NCBI RefSeq assembly: GCF_014930455.1
Contig: NZ_JAAIYO010000006.1
Location: forward strand, 62,001 to 126,000
Reading direction: 5' to 3'
Length of the DNA: 64,000 nucleotides
DNA from: Corallococcus soli
GTDB lineage: Bacteria; Myxococcota; Myxococcia; Myxococcales; Myxococcaceae
Shown in pieces: positions 1 through 10,400 of this stretch (positions are counted from its first letter, which is position 1; every line of letters begins with the position of its first letter). The notes under the pieces are model-generated. The model did not search any database and was not told the origin of the DNA. It was given only the letters and a program-made list of their open reading frames with translations. Made by a program: the position numbers and the translations under genes.

Positions 1-111
1 CGGCGCGGCGGCCTTCGCCTTCGGAGCCGGCTTCGGCTTCGCATCCTCCGCCAGGGCCGGGGCGCCTCCCAGCAGCGCCAGGGTCAGCGCGAGTCGCGTC
101 GTCGCGCGCAT
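1..111 (-). CDS. Secreted protein, N-terminal fragment (runs off left edge)
   Basis: Only the first 37 codons lie in the window. They encode a Sec-type signal peptide: MRATTRL, then a hydrophobic run, then PALA before an expected cleavage near residues 21-22. A Lys/Pro/Ala-rich linker (EDAKPKPAPK) follows. There is no lipobox Cys, so the product should be exported to the periplasm or beyond. The ATG overlaps the queC stop by one base (TGATG read on the minus strand), which implies translational coupling with queC. Function cannot be told from this piece. The Lys/Pro/Ala linker is common in envelope proteins that span or bind the wall, but that is only inference. Confidence 0.6.
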   Translation of the reverse strand, partial: MRATTRLALTLALLGGAPALAEDAKPKPAPKAKAAAP

Positions 112-806
112 CAGCGCACCCCTTCCACGTAGGGGGTGGGGTCCGGCACGCCGGCCTCCTGGAAGCCCTTCGCGCGCAAGAGGCAGCTGTCGCAGCGGCC
201 ACACGCGCGGCCCTGGACGTCCGGGTCGTAGCAGGAGTGCGTCATCCCGTAGTCCACGCCCAGCTTCACGCCGGCCTGGATGATCTGCGCCTTGGTGAGG
301 CCGGAGAGCGGCGCGTGCACCTGGAAGCGCGCGCCCTCCACGCCCGCCTTGGTGGCCAGCTGGGCCATGGCCTCGAAGGAGCGGATGAACTCCGGGCGGC
401 AGTCGGGGTAGCCGCTGTAGTCCACCGCGTTGACGCCGATGTAGAGGTCCGTGGCGCCCACCACCTCCGCGAGCCCCAGCGCCAGGGAGAGGAACAGCGC
501 GTTGCGCGCGGGCACGTAGGTGATGGGGACGTCGTGGGACATGGCGTCCTCCGAGCGGTCCTTGGGCACCGGGATGTCGTCCGTGAGGGCCGAGCCACCC
601 ACCTGCCGCAGGTCCACCGTCACCACGCGCACGTCGCGCACGCCCATGGCCTGCGCCACCGTGCGCGCCCGCTCCAGCTCCACCGCGTGGCGCTGGCCGT
701 AGGCGATGGACAGGCACACCGGCTCGAAGCCGTCCGCCTTCGCCATCGCCAGACAGGTCGTCGAATCCAGTCCGCCGGACAGGAGCACCACCGCACGCTT
801 CGCCAT
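111..806 (-). CDS. queC: 7-cyano-7-deazaguanine synthase QueC
   Basis: QueC turns 7-carboxy-7-deazaguanine, ammonia and ATP into preQ0, a step in queuosine tRNA modification. The 231-residue product has the family's usual length. Near the N-terminus is the PP-loop SGGLDS, which binds ATP pyrophosphate. Near the C-terminus is a four-Cys zinc site (CYDPD...ACGRCDSC). The start chosen is the ATG at 806, because GGAGG lies five bases upstream; a GTG 12 bases earlier is less likely. The downstream gene on the same strand starts inside the queC stop codon. No other queuosine genes are in the window, so the pathway must be completed elsewhere. Confidence 0.95.
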   Translation of the reverse strand: MAKRAVVLLSGGLDSTTCLAMAKADGFEPVCLSIAYGQRHAVELERARTVAQAMGVRDVRVVTVDLRQVGGSALTDDIPVPKDRSEDAMSHDVPITYVPARNALFLSLALGLAEVVGATDLYIGVNAVDYSGYPDCRPEFIRSFEAMAQLATKAGVEGARFQVHAPLSGLTKAQIIQAGVKLGVDYGMTHSCYDPDVQGRACGRCDSCLLRAKGFQEAGVPDPTPYVEGVR

Positions 807-861
807 GCCATCCTCCACTTCGGGCGGCGCACGTTACACGACGGGGCCGGGCCCCGGGGCT

Positions 862-1470
862 TCAGTCCTGCCGGTCGCCACTCACCGTGTACACGGTGGT
901 GCAGGTGGCCGGCTGGCATTTGCAGTTCGGGCCCTTGCCCGGCAGGAAGACGTCCGTGAGCGTGCCGCACGCGAGCGACACGTCGTAGCCGTTTTCCGTG
1001 GGAGCGGGGATGGCGCCCTCGGGGACGCCCCCGTCCAGGCGCGAGCAGTCGCGCGCCACGTTGCGCGCCTGGCTGTCGCTCAGGAGCATCACGTTGAGGT
1101 TCTCCTCGATTTCGGAGTCCTCGCAGCCGGTGCCGCACGACGCGCGGGGCGCGGTGGCGCGGTGGGTGGAGTTGACGCTCTGGCCCGTGTAGCCGGCGTC
1201 GCGCGTGAAGCCCAGCACCGTGAGGAAGCCCGTGCCCGCGTCGGTGTCGCGGGAGAAGGTGCCCTCGAAGAAGAAGGAGCCCGCGTCGTCCAGCTGCGCG
1301 AACTCGCGCGAGCCCGCGTCGCAGGTGGTGCGCGCCGCGTCCAGCTTCGCCTGGAAGCGGAACGAGCCCAGCACCTGGTTGCCCGGGTACACGGGGTCCG
1401 TGAAACAGCCCACCGCGACGGCCAGGGCCGCCGCGGGGAAGAGCGCCAGCGCGAGTCGCTTCAGGTGCAT
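862..1470 (-). CDS. Cys-rich lipoprotein, function unknown
   Basis: The 202-residue product starts MHLKRLALALFP and has a lipobox AVGC with Cys at about residue 21, so it should be lipidated. The +2 residue is Phe, not Asp, which by the usual rule favours the outer membrane. The mature part has a Tyr/Pro-rich start (FTDPVYPGN) and several Cys, including CGTGC and CKCQPATC near the C-terminus. These suggest disulfides in the periplasm. The ATG at 1470 is chosen because it gives a compact signal peptide; the frame stays open further upstream. The gene lies just downstream of the giant TPR gene on the same strand, with 13 bases between them. I recognise no family. Confidence 0.75.
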   Translation of the reverse strand: MHLKRLALALFPAAALAVAVGCFTDPVYPGNQVLGSFRFQAKLDAARTTCDAGSREFAQLDDAGSFFFEGTFSRDTDAGTGFLTVLGFTRDAGYTGQSVNSTHRATAPRASCGTGCEDSEIEENLNVMLLSDSQARNVARDCSRLDGGVPEGAIPAPTENGYDVSLACGTLTDVFLPGKGPNCKCQPATCTTVYTVSGDRQD

Positions 1471-1483
1471 GTCGTCCCCGAGG

Positions 1484-4400
1484 TTAGACGTCCAGCGACG
1501 CCAGGGCCAATTGGTGGAAGGCTTCACTGCGGGCCAGCACCTCGCCCACGTCCACGCGCGTCGGATCGCCGCCGCGCGAGGCCGCGTCCAGTTGGGCCAG
1601 CACGCGGCCCGCCGCCAGGGACGCCGGCATCGCGCGCCAGGCCGCCACCGCCGCAGCCTCCCACGTCAGCGCCGTGCCGGGGCGGGAGAGCTGTACGCCC
1701 GCGTCCCCCAGCGCCAGCGACAACGCGCACAGCCAGCCCAGCTCCACCGCGCCGAAGCAGCCCAGCGCGCCCGCGCCCAGCACCAGCGCGTCCGGCGACG
1801 TCAGGTACGCCTCCACGCCGCCCCTGGGGTCGACGGACAGGCGCACGTGCTCCGCGCCCAGCGCGGCGAGCACCGGCTTCAGCGCGACGTACAGGCGCGA
1901 CAGGCTCTCGCCCGTCACCGGCACCAGGCCCTCCGGCTCCGGGTGCTGGAAGTCCTGCGCGGGGCGGGCCAGCGCGGACACGGGAGCGCGCGGCGCGGGG
2001 GCCTCGCTGGAGACGAGCGCCGCGCCAATGCCATCCGTGCGCTCGGCGGCGTCCGCGCGGCCCAGGGCGCGCAGCGCCTCCGCGTACAGCGTCCAGCCGT
2101 CCACGTCCGGCCACTTCCGCCGCAGGAGCGCCGGCCAGAAGCGCACCGCGAGCGCGGCGCCGTCCGGGGACGGAGACAGCCGCTCGGTCACCCACCGCGT
2201 GAGGTCCGGCGAGAGGTGGCCCGCGTCCGCCAGCCGTTCGGTGAGCCGCACCGCGGGGCCCACGAGCTGGGCGTCCAGGTAGCCGCGCAGGATGACTTCG
2301 AGCTCGGCGGGCTCCTGCGTGAGGCGCTCGCGCAGCCGCAGCGCTTCGCCCACCAGGCCGCGCGCTTCGGCGAAGCGCACGCGGCGGGCGAGCCGCTCGT
2401 CCGTGTCCGGGAGCTGTTCGAGCTGCGTGGCGGCTTCGGCGTAGCGCTGCTGGGCCTCGAAGGCATCCGCCAGCCGCTCGCGGTACGGCGTCCACGCGTC
2501 CGGGCCGGCGAGCTTCGCGAGCGTGTCCGCCAGGGACAGGAACACCGTGGCCTCGCGCGCCTCGTCCACCAGCGCGAGCAGCGCCTTCACGGCGTCCAGG
2601 CTCTCCGCGTCGTCGGCGAGCGCCTCCTCGAAGGCCTCACGGGCCTCCGCGGGCTGCGCCAGGGGGCCCTGCAACAGCTCGCCGCGCTCCAGGTGCATCC
2701 GCGCGCGCGCCTTCACGTCGACGGTGTCCTGCGCGATGAGCGCCAGCGTGCGCTCCGCGGACTCCAGGTGCGCAAGCTTGAGCTCCAGCGCGTACCGCTC
2801 GCGCAGCAGCTCCTCGCGGCGCGCGGGCCAGCCGTCCGCGGCGAAGGCCAGCGACTCCAGGCGCGCGGGCTCCGGCAGCGCGCGCACGCGGGCGAGCACC
2901 GCTTCGGCCAGCGCGTCGGGCTCCAGGCCCAGCTCCGGCAGCAGCAGCATCAGCCGCGCGGCGAGGCCCGGGTCCGCGCCCAGCTCGTCCAGGGCGCGGA
3001 GGCGCGCGAGCACCGGGGCCGGACGGGCGCGCAGCACCTCGTCCCGCAGGGCCACGGCGAAGGCCGCGTCGCGGTCGAAGGACAGGGCGGCCAGCTCCAG
3101 CAGGCCCTCCCACTCCGCGTCCTCGCGCAGCCCGTCCGCCAGGGCCGCCGCGTGGGACGGCTCCACGTCCGGCATCGCGACCAGGGCCCAGAGGGCCTCG
3201 CGCGTGCGGGGCACGTCGCCGGCCTGCGCGGCCATGGCCAGCGCGTCGGTGTACTCGCCCGCGACCATGGCGGGCGCGAAGCCCACGTCCAGGGCGCGCG
3301 CGAAGGCCCCCAGGCGCGCGAAGCGTTCGGCCAGCTCCGCCGGAGACAGCATGTCCGGCGCGTCGGTGGCGATGCGCTCGATGACCTCCAGCGCCTCGCC
3401 CATGTCGCCGGCCTTCTCCCAGAGGCCGGCGGCCTCCAGCAGGAGCGGCGGTCGCTCCTCGGGCGCGGCGAGGCGCGCCGCCTGCAACAGCGCACGGGCC
3501 GCGCGGGGCGCATCTCCCGAGGCACGGTGCAGGTGCGCGACCAGCAGCGCGGCGCGCAGGTCCGGCTCGGTGGCGACGGCGGCCTTCGCGGCCTTCAGCG
3601 CCTCGTCCAGCAGGCCCGCCTTCTCGAAGGCCCGGGCGGCGGCCACCAGCAGGGACACCCGGGCTTCACCCGACACGAGCTCCGCGCGGGCCACGCGGAC
3701 CTCCGCCCGGCGCGCGTGGGCCTCACCCAGCAGCGGCTCCAGCGCCTCCAGCGCGTCGGCGTAGCCGGCACCGGAGGGACCGCGCGACACCACCGCTTCG
3801 AGCGCTTCGCGGGCGGCCTCCTCGCGGCCGGCGTCGCGCGCGAGCATCGCGAGCTCCAGCCGGAGCACGGCGGCCTCGTCCGCGTCGTCCGTGCGGGGGA
3901 CCAGGCGCTCCAGCGCGGCGAGCAGCGCCTGGGCGTCCTTGCGCGTGCGCAGGCCCTCCACCAGCGCGCGCAGGGCGGCCGGGTTCTCCGGATCCGCCTC
4001 CGCCGCGCGCTGCGTGAGCGACCAGGCCGTGTCCGCGTCCGACAGCGAGTCGTTCGCCACCGTCGCGGCGGCGAGCAGCAGCTCCGCGGCGCGCGCGCCT
4101 CCCGCGGCCTCCGCGCCGACCTCGTAGATGCCCAGCAGGTCGCCATGGCGGCCCAGGGCGCGCAGGCCCTCCACCGCCCGGTCGATGACGCTCGCGTCGG
4201 CGGGGCGCAGCCGCGCCAGGGGCACCAGCGCGTCAATGGCCTCGCGCGGATCATCGAAGAGGTCCGCCGCGCGGCGCAGCAGCACCTCCTCCGTCGCGGT
4301 GTCCTGGGCCCGGCGCGCGAGCTGCAACGACGCCCGGTAGAGGCCCGGCCCGTTGCCGGTGCGCGAGTGCACCTCCGCGAGCAGCGACAGCGCTTCACCG

Positions 4401-7400
4401 CCGCGCGCGCCTTCCGGCTCCAGCGACACCACGGCCTCGAAGGCATCCGCCGCGTCGTGGAAGGCGCCCGAGGCGAGCGAGGCATGCCCCAGGCGCAGCC
4501 ACGTGCGCACGAGCACCGGCACCGGCAGCGTGTCCCCGCCAAGCGCCAGGACGCGGCGGTCGTACGGCTGCGCGGCGGCGGGGCCTCCGCCTTGGGCGGC
4601 GAGCTCCGCGCGCGCGCAGAGGGCCTCCACGTCGCCGCCCGCGCGGCCCAGGTAGTCGTCGAAGGCCTCGGCGGCCTTGAGGGCTTCGCCCGCGTCCAGC
4701 AGGCGCTGGGCCCGCTCGCGCAGCAGGGGCAGCGCTTCGGAGGGCGACACGGCCTCGGCGCGCTGGCCCAGCAGCTCCGCCAGCCGGCGCACGTCTCCGG
4801 CCGCGCGCTCACGGACGTGGTGGAAGGCCTCCGCGTTGCTGGCGTCCAGCTCGAACGCGCGGTCCTCGCACAGGATGGCGCGCTCGCGGGCACCGCCCTC
4901 GCGGAAGGCGCTCGCGGCGGCGAGGTAGCTGACCGCGGCCTCCGCGGGCTGCTGGCGCTCGGCGCGGCGGAGCATCAGCTCCGCCAGGGACTGCTGCTCC
5001 TCGCTCTCCTCCAGGAAGGCGCGGTGGCGCGTGAAGACGGGCTCCCGGAAGGGGTCCGCCTCCAGGAGGATGGCGTCGAATTCGGCGGCGTCCGCGGGGC
5101 GGCGCACCTGGTGCAGCAGCTCCGCCGCCTGCGCGGTGAGCTCCAGGTCGTCCGGCTTCGCGGCGCGCGCGGCGATGAGCGCGGCGGCGGCGGCCTCCGG
5201 CTTGCCGGCCCGGTCCCGGTAGATGACCGCGGCCCGGTACAGCAGCGCCGCGTGACGTTCGACGTCGGTCTCCGCCTCCGCGCACTCCTCGTACCAGGCG
5301 GCCAGCTCCGCGAGCCGTCCGTCGCGCTCCAGCAGCTCCGCCAGCAGGGCCTCCGCCTCCGCGAGCGCGCGGTCCTGGCGCAGCGCCTGGCGCAGGAAGC
5401 CCTCCGCCTTCGGCGCGTCCGCGAGCTCGCCCAGGTTCAGGCGCGCCAGCCGCAGCAGCACCGCCGCGCCCTGCTTCGTGCCCGTCAGCCGGGGCAGCGC
5501 GCGCTCCCACCAGCGGGCTTCGGCGGCCGAGTCGTCGCGGCGCTCGGCCAGGGCCGCGCCCAGGCGGGCCGTGTCCAGCTCCGCGGCGAACCCGAAGGCG
5601 CGCTCCAGCGCCTCCTCCGCCGCGTTCAGGTCCAGCTTCACGTCGCGCAGCAGCTCCGCGCGGCGACGCTCGCACGCGGCGGCCTCCGCGCTACGGTCCT
5701 CGGAGGCGAGCAGGTCGCGCGCATTGGCGAGCGAGCGCAGCGCTTCGTCCGCGCGGCCCAGCGCCTCCGCGAGCCGGGCCTCCTCGTCGTAGGCCGCCAG
5801 CGCCGCGTCCACGTCGCCGGCCTGGAGGCTGAGCGCGGCCACCGGCTGCAGTTCGGCCAGCAGCTCCGTCGAACGGCCCGTCTCCCGGTAGAGCGCGGCC
5901 AGCCGGCGGCGCAGGGGCAGGGGCTGCTGCGCCATCTGGGCCGCGTGCGCCAGGAGCGACGCCGCGATGCCCGCGTCCGCCAGCGCCTCGCGCGCCCGCT
6001 CCGCCAGCGTCACCAGCCGCGCGACGGTGTCCTCGGACGGGGCCAGCACGCGCGCGTGGGCGACGCGCACCTCGAAGGCGCCGCGCGGATCCTCCTTCTC
6101 CAGCAGCGCGGCGAGCCGTTCGACGGCGCGCTCGCTCAGCGGACGCTCCGTGAGCAGGTGGCGGTACGCGGCCACCGCGCGCTTCACGTCGCCCGCCTGT
6201 TCGGCCAGGTCGCCCAGGCGCAGGTACGCGGCCTCCGCCGCCTCCGGCGCCGCGCGGAAGTCCGCCGCCGTGGCCAGGGCCTCCTGAAGCGGCAGGGCCT
6301 CGCGCACCGCGCCGCGCAGGTAGAGCAGGTCCGCCAGCGTGGCCAGGTCGTCGCCCCGCGCGGGCACCCGCGCATGCGCCCGGCGCGCCAGGGTCAGCGC
6401 GCGGTCCAGCTCCTGGGCCTGCCGCGCGTAGGTGACGCCTTCGCGCAGCAGCGAGGCGGCCTCGGTGGGCTCCGCGTCCTCGGCCGCGGCCTCCAGCAGG
6501 CCCGCGGCCTCCAGCAGCTCACCGCGACCGGCCACCAGCGACACCAGCCGGCGGCGGACGGCCGCGTCGGTCGGGGTCAGCCGCAGCGACTGCCGCAGCG
6601 CGGCCTCGGCCGGGGCGGACTGGCCCAGCCGGTCGAGGTAGAGGCTCGCGAGCTCCGCGTACAGCGCCGCCGCGACGGCGGGAGACGCATGCGGCGCTTC
6701 GGCGGCCAGCAGCTCCGCGAGCCGCGCCCAGTCCTCCAGGTCGCGCAGCACACGCTGCAACGCGAGCGTGGCCTCCTCGTGGCGAGGCGCCAGCAGGAGC
6801 GCGGCCTCCAGGTCGCTCGCGGCGTCCTCGCGCTCGCCCTGCCCTTCCAGCAACGCGGCGCGCAGCAGGAGCGCTTCCACGCGGCGGGCGATGGGCCCCT
6901 GCCGCGCGGCTTCGGCCAGCGCGGCGGCCTCGTCGGCGCTCTTGCCGTCACGGCGGGCCAGCTCCGCGAGCGCGAAGAAGGCGTCACACCGCGCGTCCGC
7001 GGGCGGCTCCAGCGCGATGGCCGCGCGCAGCGCATCCCCGGCGGAGGCGCGCTCGTCCTTCTCCAGCAACACGGAGGCCAGGGCCAGCAGCCGCTCCCGC
7101 GCGCGCGCGCCCAGGCTGGCATCGGCGGCCACGGCGCGGCGCCAGGCATCCAGCTCAGCGGGCGCGTCCGCCGCCTCGCGCGCCAGCTCCGCCAGCATCA
7201 GCAGCAGCGGCGCGGGCTTGCGCGACAGCTTCGCGGCCTGCGCGCAGTCATCCCGCGCGGGCCCGCCGCGACCGGCGCTCCGGTGCAGCGCGGCCCGGCG
7301 CGCGAGCAGCTCCGCCCGAGCCTCGCCCGACGCGGCCGACACCAGCGTGCCCAACAGCTCCAGCCGCTCGGACTCCTCCTCCGCGCTGCCCGTGCCCGGC

Positions 7401-10400
7401 GGGGGCAGCAGCTCCAGCAGCGCCTGCGCCGCCCAGGCGTCCTGCGGCTCCTCCACCAACAGGCTGCGCAGCGAATCCGCCGCCGCGCTCGCCCGGCCCA
7501 ATGACAGACACAGCTCGGCCAGCTCGCGGCGGGCCTGACGGCGGGCGTCTCCGGCCAGGCGCGGCCACAGCTCCACCAGCAGGTCCGCCAGGGCCTCGCG
7601 CGCGCCGGCCTTGCGGTGCAGCGCGGCCAGCTCCAGCCGCGCGTCCAGGTCCTCCGGCGTGCGCGCGCAGAACTCCGCGAGCAGGCGGCGGGCCGCGTCC
7701 GTGCGGTTGCCGCGCACGGCGGCGGTGGCGGCCTTGCGCGTGAGGGCGACGCGCTCCGCCTCGCGCGGGGCATCCACGTCCGCGGGCGGCAGGGCCAGCA
7801 CCGCCTCGAAGTCCTCCAGCGCGGCGCGGGCATCGGTGGCCAGCCGCAGCTCGCCCCGGCGGATGCGCGCGGGGGCGAAGGTGGCATCGCGCTCCAGCGC
7901 GTCCGCGAGGAAGGCCTCTTCGCGGCTCGTGCCCGTGGCCAGCAGCGACGCGCGGAAGAGCAGCTTCGCGCCGGCCCTCGCGTCCGGCACCAGCGTGGCG
8001 CGCCGCGCGTACAGCCGCGCCGCCTCCAGCTTCTCGCCGCGCTCCAGCTCCAGCTCCGCCAGCGCCTCCAGCACCTCGGCGGCCAGCGGGCCCTCGGGGC
8101 TCGCCTCCAGCGCGGAGGCCAGGCGCATCAGCGCGGAGGCCTTCTCGCCGCGCTCCAGCAGCGCGCGAGCACTCTGGAGGAACAGCGGCGCGGCCTCTTC
8201 CGCGCGGTCGGCGCCGGAGAGCGCCTGCGCGCGCGTGGCCCACAGCTCCGCCAGTGCCTGCGTCTCGCCGGCCTCCGTGTAGAGGGCCTCCAGCCGCGTG
8301 GCGAGCACGTCGTCCAGCCGGCGCAGCGGGAACGCCTGCGCATAGGCGGCGATGGCGCCCTCGCGGTCGCCCAGCAGCTCACACGCCCGGCCCAGCCGCG
8401 CGCGCACGTCCGCCAGCTTCTCCGGCGCCGCGGTGCGCGGCAGCATGGCCAGCAGCGACTCCAGCGCGCGCCGCGCATGTTCGGGCCGCTCGCAGCGCAG
8501 GCTCAGGTCCGCCAGGTCCAGCAGCACCGCGGCATCCGGCGCCAGCCGCGCCGCCTTCTCCAGCGCCACCAGCGCGTCGCCCACCCGGCCCAGCCGCGCC
8601 TCCAGCACGCCCGCAAGCTCGCGCAGCGCCGCCGCCGCCAGCCGCTTGTCGCCCTGCGCTTCGGCCACGCGCGCGCGGTCCTCCAGCGCGGTCGCGAGCC
8701 CCGCCATGTCGGCGCGCTTGCGCTGCAGGGCGCACAACTCACCCAGGGCCGGCAGGTCGTCTGGCTCCGCGCGCAGCACCTCCTGCAGCGCGTGCACGGC
8801 GAGGTCCAGGTCGAAGGCGAGGTCGCGCGCGGCCACCGCGAGGCGGCGGTACTTCTGCGCGCGCTCCTTCGGCTCCGGCGTCAGCCGCGCCAGCGCGGAG
8901 AGGCAGCGCGTGAGCTGCGCGCCATCGCGACGGGCCTCGGCCAGCGCGAGCAGCGACTCCAGCGCGGGGCGGTGGTCCCCGTCCGCCTCCAGCGCGAGCG
9001 TGAGCAGCCGGTCGGCCTTGTCCGCCTGCTGGAGCTTGCCCCGGTACAGCTCGCCGGCCTCGGCCCACAGCGCCGCGCGGGCCTTGGGCTCCTCCTTGAG
9101 GGCGGCGGCCTTCTCCAGCGCCTCGGCCAGCTCCTGCGAGCGGCCGGTGACGCGGAAGTACGGAATCAGCTCGTCCAGCGCCACCGCGTCGCGCGGATCC
9201 AACGCGAGCGCTGCTTCCAGGTGCTCGCGCGCCCGCGCCGGGTCGCCCAGCTTCGTGCGCGACAGCCGCGCCAGCGCGTGGTGGCTCTCGTGCGCGGCGT
9301 GACGGATGCCCTCCGAGCGCGGCGCCGGGCCCGCGAGCTCCAGCGCCTGCTGGTAGCCGCTCAGGGCCTCCTGGAGGCGCCCCAGCCCTTCGGCCACGCG
9401 CGCGGAGGCGAACAGCGGCTCGGGTTCACCGGGCAGCAGCGACACCGCCTCGCGGTAGCGCAGGAGCGCGTTCTCCGGCTGCTTCAGCCCCTCTTCCCAC
9501 ACCCGGCCCGCGAGCAGGTCCGCCTGTCCCACGCGGTCCAGCTCGTGGCGCGCCATCGACACTTCGCGCAGGCGGTCCAGCGCCTTCAGCGCGCGCAGGT
9601 GTTCGCCGCCGCGATGGCACAGCTCGCCCAGCAGCAGCAGCGCATCCGGCTGGTCGGGCGACAGGCGCAGCGCGGCCTCGCAGTGCAGCCGGGCCCCCGC
9701 GATGTCGTCCTCCGTCTGCGCGCACAGCCGCGCCAGGTGCACGTGCGCGTCCGCCGCCTCCAGCGGGTCGCGCGCCAGGGCCGCGAGCCGCCGGTACGCC
9801 CGCACCGCGCCCGCCCGGTCCCGCGCCTGATCCGACGCGCGCGCCAGGGCCTTGAGCGACGGCAGGTGGTCCGGCTTGAGGCCCAGCAGCTCGTGCAGCG
9901 CCTTCACCGCCACCTGGGGCGCGGTGTCGCGGGACGAGCGGGCCGCGGCCTCGGCGGCGAAGAACGCGGCGGCCTCCTCCGACGTGCGACGGGCCAGCGC
10001 GCACAGCGCCAGGTAGCGCTCCGCCGCGCGGGCACCCTCGCCCCGACGCTCGCGCACCACGGCCTCGCCCCACAGCGCCGCGGGGCTGCGGTCGCGACGG
10101 CGCGACAGCGTGGCCGCCACGTCCAGCGCCAGGTCGTGCGCCTGCGGATCCGCCACCAGCAGGGCCAGCAGTCGCTCCGCGGCGAAGGGGTGCGCGTCCT
10201 GCGCGTCCCCGGCCTGGAGGTACGCCTGCCGCGCCTCCGCGAGCCGCCCCTGCGCGACGAGCCCCTCCGCGTCCGCGAAGGCCCGGGCACCCTCCAGCGC
10301 CAGCATCAGCTCCTCGTCCGGCGCGGCGGGCGGGGGCAGTCCCCCCGCGGCGAAGCGCAGGCGCAGGCCGGTGCTGGAGACCTCCGCGGCGGACAGGCGC

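Noticed and set aside
1205-7504. 2,099-residue open frame on the plus strand
   Set aside because: It lies opposite the TPR gene, is dominated by Arg, Gln, Leu, Gly and His, and has no domain; a GC-driven shadow.
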